64,000 nt of DNA from Strongylocentrotus droebachiensis (taxonomy: Eukaryota > Echinodermata > Echinoidea > Camarodonta > Strongylocentrotidae), in contig JAVYIG010000889.1 in the NCBI GenBank assembly GCA_035222895.1, positions 124,001 through 188,000 on the forward strand. The letters are read 5' to 3'. Of the stretch, positions 58,929-64,000 are shown in pieces. Below the pieces are notes generated by a model that was given only the letters and a program-made list of their open reading frames with translations, did no database searches and was not told the DNA's origin. Both the position numbers and the translations under genes were made by a program. How positions within the stretch are numbered: position 1 is the stretch's first letter; every line of letters begins with the position of its first letter.

Positions 58929-61900
58929 TTACTCTGTAGTCGGGATTTCAAGGTCTTTCATTTGAACTGGGTCGGCTTGAATCCTGGAAAATACAACTTT
59001 GAATCTTTGGGGACTCATGGTGAATGAGCGCTCCTCGTTGACAAGCTGAGGTGTAGGTCTGCCTACCGGAAGTGATATCCTGTACCTGGAAATTAAGCTG
59101 ACCAGGGTCTGGAAGATGATTCTCCTGGCAACCTGCTCACCCGGACAAGATCGCGGCCCTAGAAAGATAAAGATGTTGATCAAGATGATTATGTTACCAG
59201 AGAGAGGGGACGGATCAGGACGGGTAAGGTAGATGGATACAGAAGCCACGACGGGTGAGCGAGAGGAATGGGTGAGAGACAGTTAGATCGAAAGAGGGGG
59301 AGAGAGAGGAGGGGTGGGGAGAAAATTAGAATGATTAAACAAGAGGGAGGATAATGAATAAGAGAAAAGCGCCTATATGTTCTTTTGCACTTGAAGAGGT
59401 TTATACATCGGTATTTATGATTGATTATTGTGTTTATGATGGATGATCATTCGTGACAAGATATAATCAAGTCTTTGGCAGTCAGTAACACGTGATATAT
59501 ATTTTTCTCTTTAACATAGGGGCTGATGTCAGTGGAGCAATCGAAATGTGGAAATTGCAATGTCATCTGAGGTCATCGATATAAGTTTGTTTTCCCCCGT
59601 ATAATTACCTACATCTGATGATAAGAGTTGCTATGATATATTTACCTATTGAAAATGGAATCACCAACTTGGCTTTCTCTTCGTCCAGAACACTGACATG
59701 GCTTAGGAACCGATCCGGATTGAAGACCGATGGATCTTTCCAAATATCCGGATCGTTGTGCATTCCCCATATGTTGGAGAATATCTGACTGCCTTTGGGG
59801 ATGCTGTATCCGTCTATACTGCCCGTGTCGGATACAACGTGGGGAACCCCCATGGGAGCAACGGGACGCATGCGCAGAACTTCGAGGATGGTGCTCATAA
59901 CGACTGGGAGACGAGATCGCTGGTCATACAATGATTCACTTCCACCAGAATTCATGACAGTGTCTATTTCTTTCCGCATCTGTTAAAACATAAATTAAAT
60001 TAAAATTTATTGAATTGCAATTCAAAGAATGTGGACGTAGAGAAATATTTGCAATTTACATCTAGCTACCTTTATATTATCAAATAAATATGGGCTTAAG
60101 TTCTAAGGATCATGTAAAGATTGCTGCCTTAAAGTACGTTTATTTTTTCCGCCTTTGAGACCAGGAAGAGTGAAAGACTTGTATTAACTATAATAACTAT
60201 TATTTCAAACTTAAATGGGAGGTCCTCTCTGAAATTAATGTAACAAAGAAAAATATGAGGAAATTATCACTAAAAGCCTGGGAGAACTCCGTAGGAAAAT
60301 GATGAAAACTGTATGATGTGATCGATCAAACACAAATGGAAAATAAAATAATTATATTTCGTCAAGTTGGCCTAGTTCGAACGAGAAGGCGCAGGTCTCC
60401 ATAGTCTTCTCACCCACAGGGTGCCAACTCGACAAGATCTGTGATTTTGTTTACTTCTCATCCTTTCTTGTAAAGGATTTTGAAGTAAGATTTCGAATAT
60501 GGGCTCCTCCGAGTTGATGAGATTTGTAAGGTCATTGTGATTCGTCAACTCGAGTTTGCTGTGACGACAAACAGAGAAGTCAACATCCGAATGTGAACTT
60601 GACATCCTTAAGATTAGGATGACACAAAGGAGTAGCAGCTTCCGGAATGTTGTTTTGACGAGACTCTTCTAAAAACTCATGTTCTCGTTCCAAATATAGT
60701 TTGTGCTGACTAGATCTGGAGTCGTGTTCTATCTGTTTCCAAGAAAGTCGACTTGACGAGATCACTGAACTGATTGTCAACTCGGGAAATGTGATCTTGT
60801 CCCGATTCCAAGTAAGTCCAATTGACGAGATTTGCAGCAGCAGTTTCTTTTCGTTACAAAGCTTCTCGTCAAAATATCTGATTAGCTAAATCTATAAATT
60901 TATCTTTAATTCCAAAGACTTATGTCCAAATGTTGGGTTGACGAGATCTGTGCATTTGTTCTTTTCGTCCTAAGACTTTTTTCAAAGAATTATTTTCCAA
61001 ATACTGCGTTGACGAAATCTATGAATTTGTGCTCTTCATCCAAATGTTTCTTTTGCAAAAGCTTAATATCCAAATATCGGGTTGACGAGATCTGTAAAAG
61101 TGTTCGGCCAAAGACTTATTGTCAAAATATTGGGTTGAAGAAATCTGTGAATAATTTTTCTTGTTCAAAGATTTATTGTCCAAGCGTTGAGTTGGACTGT
61201 GAGGCACGTCGAGCTGTGATGTCTCAGAATTTTTCTTTTCGTACAAAGACTTATTGTTCAAATATTAAGTTGACGAGATCTGTAAATTTGTTCTTTTCGT
61301 CCAAGGACTTGTCAAAATGTCGGGTTGACGAGATCTGTGAATTTGTTTTTTAATCCAAACAATTATTGCCCAAATATGACATTGACGAGATCTGTGAAGT
61401 TGTTCTTTTTGTCGAATGAATTTTCAACAACAACAAAATATTGTCCAAATATCGGGTCGACGAGATCCATGAATTTGTCCTTTTGCCCAAAGACTTAACG
61501 TCCAAATATCGGGTTGACGAGATCTGTGAATATTACTTTTTATCCAAAGATTTTCCAAATACGTATCGTCCAACCGTTGAGCTGACGAGATTTTAATGAT
61601 AATACCACGTATTAAGCACTGAGGCAAAAGCTTACCAAACAATAATTTTTTTACTGGATATGAAGAAAGAATTATTTTTTAAACATTACCCTCAGTTGTA
61701 TATCAGGTCTAGTAGCGATGAATAGTGTGAGCCACAGGAGAACTTCGTGAATGGTGTCAGCAGCAGCAAAGAACATGTTGTAGACGATAACCCATCCATC
61801 GTCGGGTTCCGAATATGATGCCTTACCGGATGAGCGAATGCCCTCGATATACTTGACAAAGAGTGCAATAAGGCTTGATGACTGTTCGGGGGCATCTAGT

Positions 61901-62840
61901 TTGGCGAGTACCTCTTCTGCTCGTGTCTTTACGTAGCTAGACGAACTCTGCAGCTAGGTTCCAGAACAGAAATACACGAGCGAATATTAGTTTCATGCAT
62001 CGATTAATTCATAGATATTACACCATTCCATGCCCCCCTCCCCCTTTAAACTCAATTGTGCATACCTTAATTACACAAAAATGTGCCCCGTTGTGTGTTT
62101 ATGCATCCGTTTAAGGTTTGACACACAAATACACCTGGAAGTACGTCACTTTTGTTGTTGTTTCTTTGATTCTTTGTTTGTTTGATTAGACTTATCATAG
62201 ATATCTCGGAATAATTTCGCCCCCTTCTTTACAAAAATAAAACCCCGGATCCGTCCCAGTTCTCGTTCATGTCCAATATAAATAAGTAACCCTTCCTTTT
62301 TAAAAGTAGAGGTACGCCACTGATAAGCCCAAACTGAATTTTCAAAACAAAAAATGGATTGACACAAACAAGTTATATCACTACTTACATGATGCGCATT
62401 TACCAGAAAAGTGCGAAGTATGATATCTAAATTGAAGTTGAACAAACTCTTTTTATGATATAAATTATATACCTTTGACCGATATCCCCTGAAGAGGAAA
62501 GTGTTTATCAACGATGGCCGAGTAAGAAGAAGGGTACTCGGGTCCAGCGTCTGGGCAACTACGTTGTCCAGATCGTCGATGAACTTCTTAACGGTGCAAT
62601 TTTCGTGGCTAATGCCGACACCAAATGCAATGCGATGGAAGACATCGACGCAGAAGCATTGGTAGGTTCTCTTGGGATCAAACGGCCCGTCTACGAGTTC
62701 ATCCAGCTCGGAACATAAAACTGGGATCGTTTCGCTGATACAGCGGGATATGGTGGAGGCGCCAAAATCGGGATTTTTGACGGTTTTAGCAACGAACCCT
62801 CGAACCTCATTCCATGCTGTACCGTTGTTGAAGATCGAAC
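58929..62840 (-). CDS. Cytochrome P450, CYP2-clan, 5' part outside window
   Basis: Haem monooxygenase, normally ER-anchored. Minus-strand exons: 62840-62473, 61947-61690, 59979-59646, 59158-58929; junctions GT/AG and in phase (1190 nt, 395 residues of about 500). Motifs in order: a NNGTAWNEVRGF helix-C block, the I-helix oxygen-binding NMFFAAADTIHEVLLW, the ExxR in ILEVLRMRP, the HNDPDIWKDPSVFNPDRF PERF-type block, and haem ligand FSIGPRSCPGE spanning the last splice junction. All catalytic residues are present. The first exon here begins in phase 1, so at least one upstream exon with the membrane anchor and the proline-rich hinge is needed; I do not find it in 62900-64000. The PVAPMGVPHVV and IPKGSQIFSN blocks point to the CYP1/2/17-type clan; the subfamily cannot be given. 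Confidence 0.9.
60400..61600. repeat. Minisatellite, ~60 bp unit, inside P450 intron
   Basis: About 15-20 diverged copies around TTGACGAGATCTGTGAATTT, then TTCTTTTCGTCCAAAGACTT and ATTGTCCAAATATCGGG. Units become more diverged toward 60400. The ORFs at 60922-61353 and on the minus strand are repeat artefacts. It lies wholly in the intron 59980-61689. Confidence 0.85.
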
Positions 62841-62909
62841 CTGATGATGAATCACAACAAGATTTTTAGCGACACGATCGCATTCACGTTCAAGAAATCA
62901 ACTAAAGGG

Positions 62910-63258
62910 CAATTAGGCCAAATTAAAAAAAAACATGTTTAGCGTCCTGTTTTTCGGAAAAAAATAGGAAGGAGGAGGAGGCCCTTTTTTTTCTTTTTTC
63001 TTTTTTCAAAATGGGCCGCTCGGTACATTATCCCTGACAGTCGGGCTATTTTTCCAGATGGCCGCCGACATTTTTTTTTTTTTTTTAAAATCAGAAATAG
63101 ATCCATTTTAGCAGTGTTTTTCATGTTTTTTTTCTTTAAAAAAGAAAATTCCAACAAAATTCAAAAAATAAAATAAAAAAAATAAAAAAATAGGAGGCGG
63201 CCCCCCTAAAAGGAAGCGGGCGGGGACGCTAAACATGTATATTTTTTGTAATGGCCTT
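62910..63258. mobile_element. MITE, ACATGTTTAGCG-ended family, copy 2
   Basis: Left end TTAGGCC...ACATGTTTAGCGTCC, right end GGGGACGCTAAACATGT...GGCCTTA, about 350 bp with T/A-rich interior. Related to 26414-26625. In the 5' flanking intron of the P450 gene. Confidence 0.75.
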
Positions 63259-64000
63259 ATATCACTATCATGTTCGGATGACGTATGCATCATTGTAATA
63301 TTCGCACATTACAGTATGTGTCATGTGATGGACAAGGTTATTTAAATAATTTGTTTTTCAATTTCTTTGCGATCGGTTTCAGCCCTCATTTAAAATTGAT
63401 GTGAGAATGCTGAGACTCTTACTAATAAAAAAATGAATAAAAAAACAACGCAAAATGTGTTCAGTTTTCTGAAAGAAAAATTACAAAGAGAACTTCAGAA
63501 AGACTCTTTGTTAATCTTTTCAAGACCAAGTCTAACAAAACACCCACGCATAAAAGAAATATCGAGCATTAGAATAAGAAAATGTGCCTTAATTCCCGTA
63601 ATTAAGTGGCCGTTAAATTAAACATCGGGGTATATTGTATTGTTTACAATTCATTTGACTGCCATTCCAAGGCTATATAGAGAGTCTAAGTCAAGTGCTG
63701 TAAATTCTTTGAAACGTCTCTCTTGGCCAATTTCATATTAGGTTCTAGGAGCACACGCGAAATTTTAGAAATTTGACAATAAATCCTGAATATTTGATGT
63801 AAAATTTCTGCTAAAAATATAATCAAAGTCGCTGTACCCATTGGCGCTCGAGGCCGACTGCCAACAAATTTGAGAGCATTTATCGATGTTTTAATTCTTA
63901 CTTATTTGGGGCGTCCACGCCCACAAAGGGAGTGGGTGTAACCACACCCGCCGCCCCCGGCCTCCACCCCTAACCCTTCAAAGTGGTCTCGTGACAACCC
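63259..64000. other. Presumed P450 upstream intron, nothing recognised
   Basis: Read on the minus strand for a P450 N-terminal exon (hydrophobic anchor followed by PPGP); none seen. The last 90 bases are GC-rich (CCACGCCCACAAAGGGAGTG) and may begin another repeat. Confidence 0.45.

Noticed and set aside
60922..61353. 143-codon ORF with repeated Lys, Ser and Cys blocks
   Set aside because: It is produced by the ~60 bp minisatellite in the P450 intron and has no homologous domain.

Overview
This is a metazoan nuclear genomic window: long introns, GT/AG splice sites, no operons, and a very heavy load of SINEs, MITEs, LINE remnants, minisatellites and homopolymer C/G runs. The gene content (a SNAPC3 orthologue, an eIF2B-epsilon orthologue, a Death-fold/NACHT receptor gene and a CYP2-clan P450) and the repeat style fit a marine invertebrate deuterostome. 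An echinoderm is my best guess; the species cannot be fixed from the sequence.

Layout. 1-4676: tandem and dispersed repeats. 4677-11543 (+): the first six coding exons of SNAPC3, an snRNA-promoter factor; its conserved C-terminal cysteine-rich end is not found in the window. 11544-14547: LINE remnant and otherwise anonymous DNA. 14866-33817 (-): EIF2B5, 14 coding exons, 697 codons, with an aberrant C-terminus whose stop codon lies in the terminal repeat of a MITE. The introns hold many further elements, including a foldback MITE with three other elements nested in it (30391-33262). 33818-43212: repeat-rich intergenic DNA with a ~2 kb direct duplication (36807-38879 and 40617-42650).

43213-51386 (+): the most interesting locus, a nine-exon gene with a continuous spliced reading frame of 1068 codons and the unusual order Death-fold, short hydrophobic (probably transmembrane) exon, EGF-like exon, NACHT ATPase, then at least three diverged copies of an ~80-residue leucine-rich unit. 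The hydrophobic and EGF exons are both phase 1-1, so either can be skipped in frame, and the EGF exon has two decayed copies next to it. 51387-58928: repeat-rich intergenic DNA. 58929-62840 (-): the last four exons of a CYP2-clan cytochrome P450 whose 5' part lies beyond the window.

The genes look independent: two housekeeping genes in convergent orientation, one putative innate-immune receptor and one monooxygenase. All exon calls were made by reading splice sites and reading-frame phase by eye and by recalled family similarity; no search or transcript data were available.
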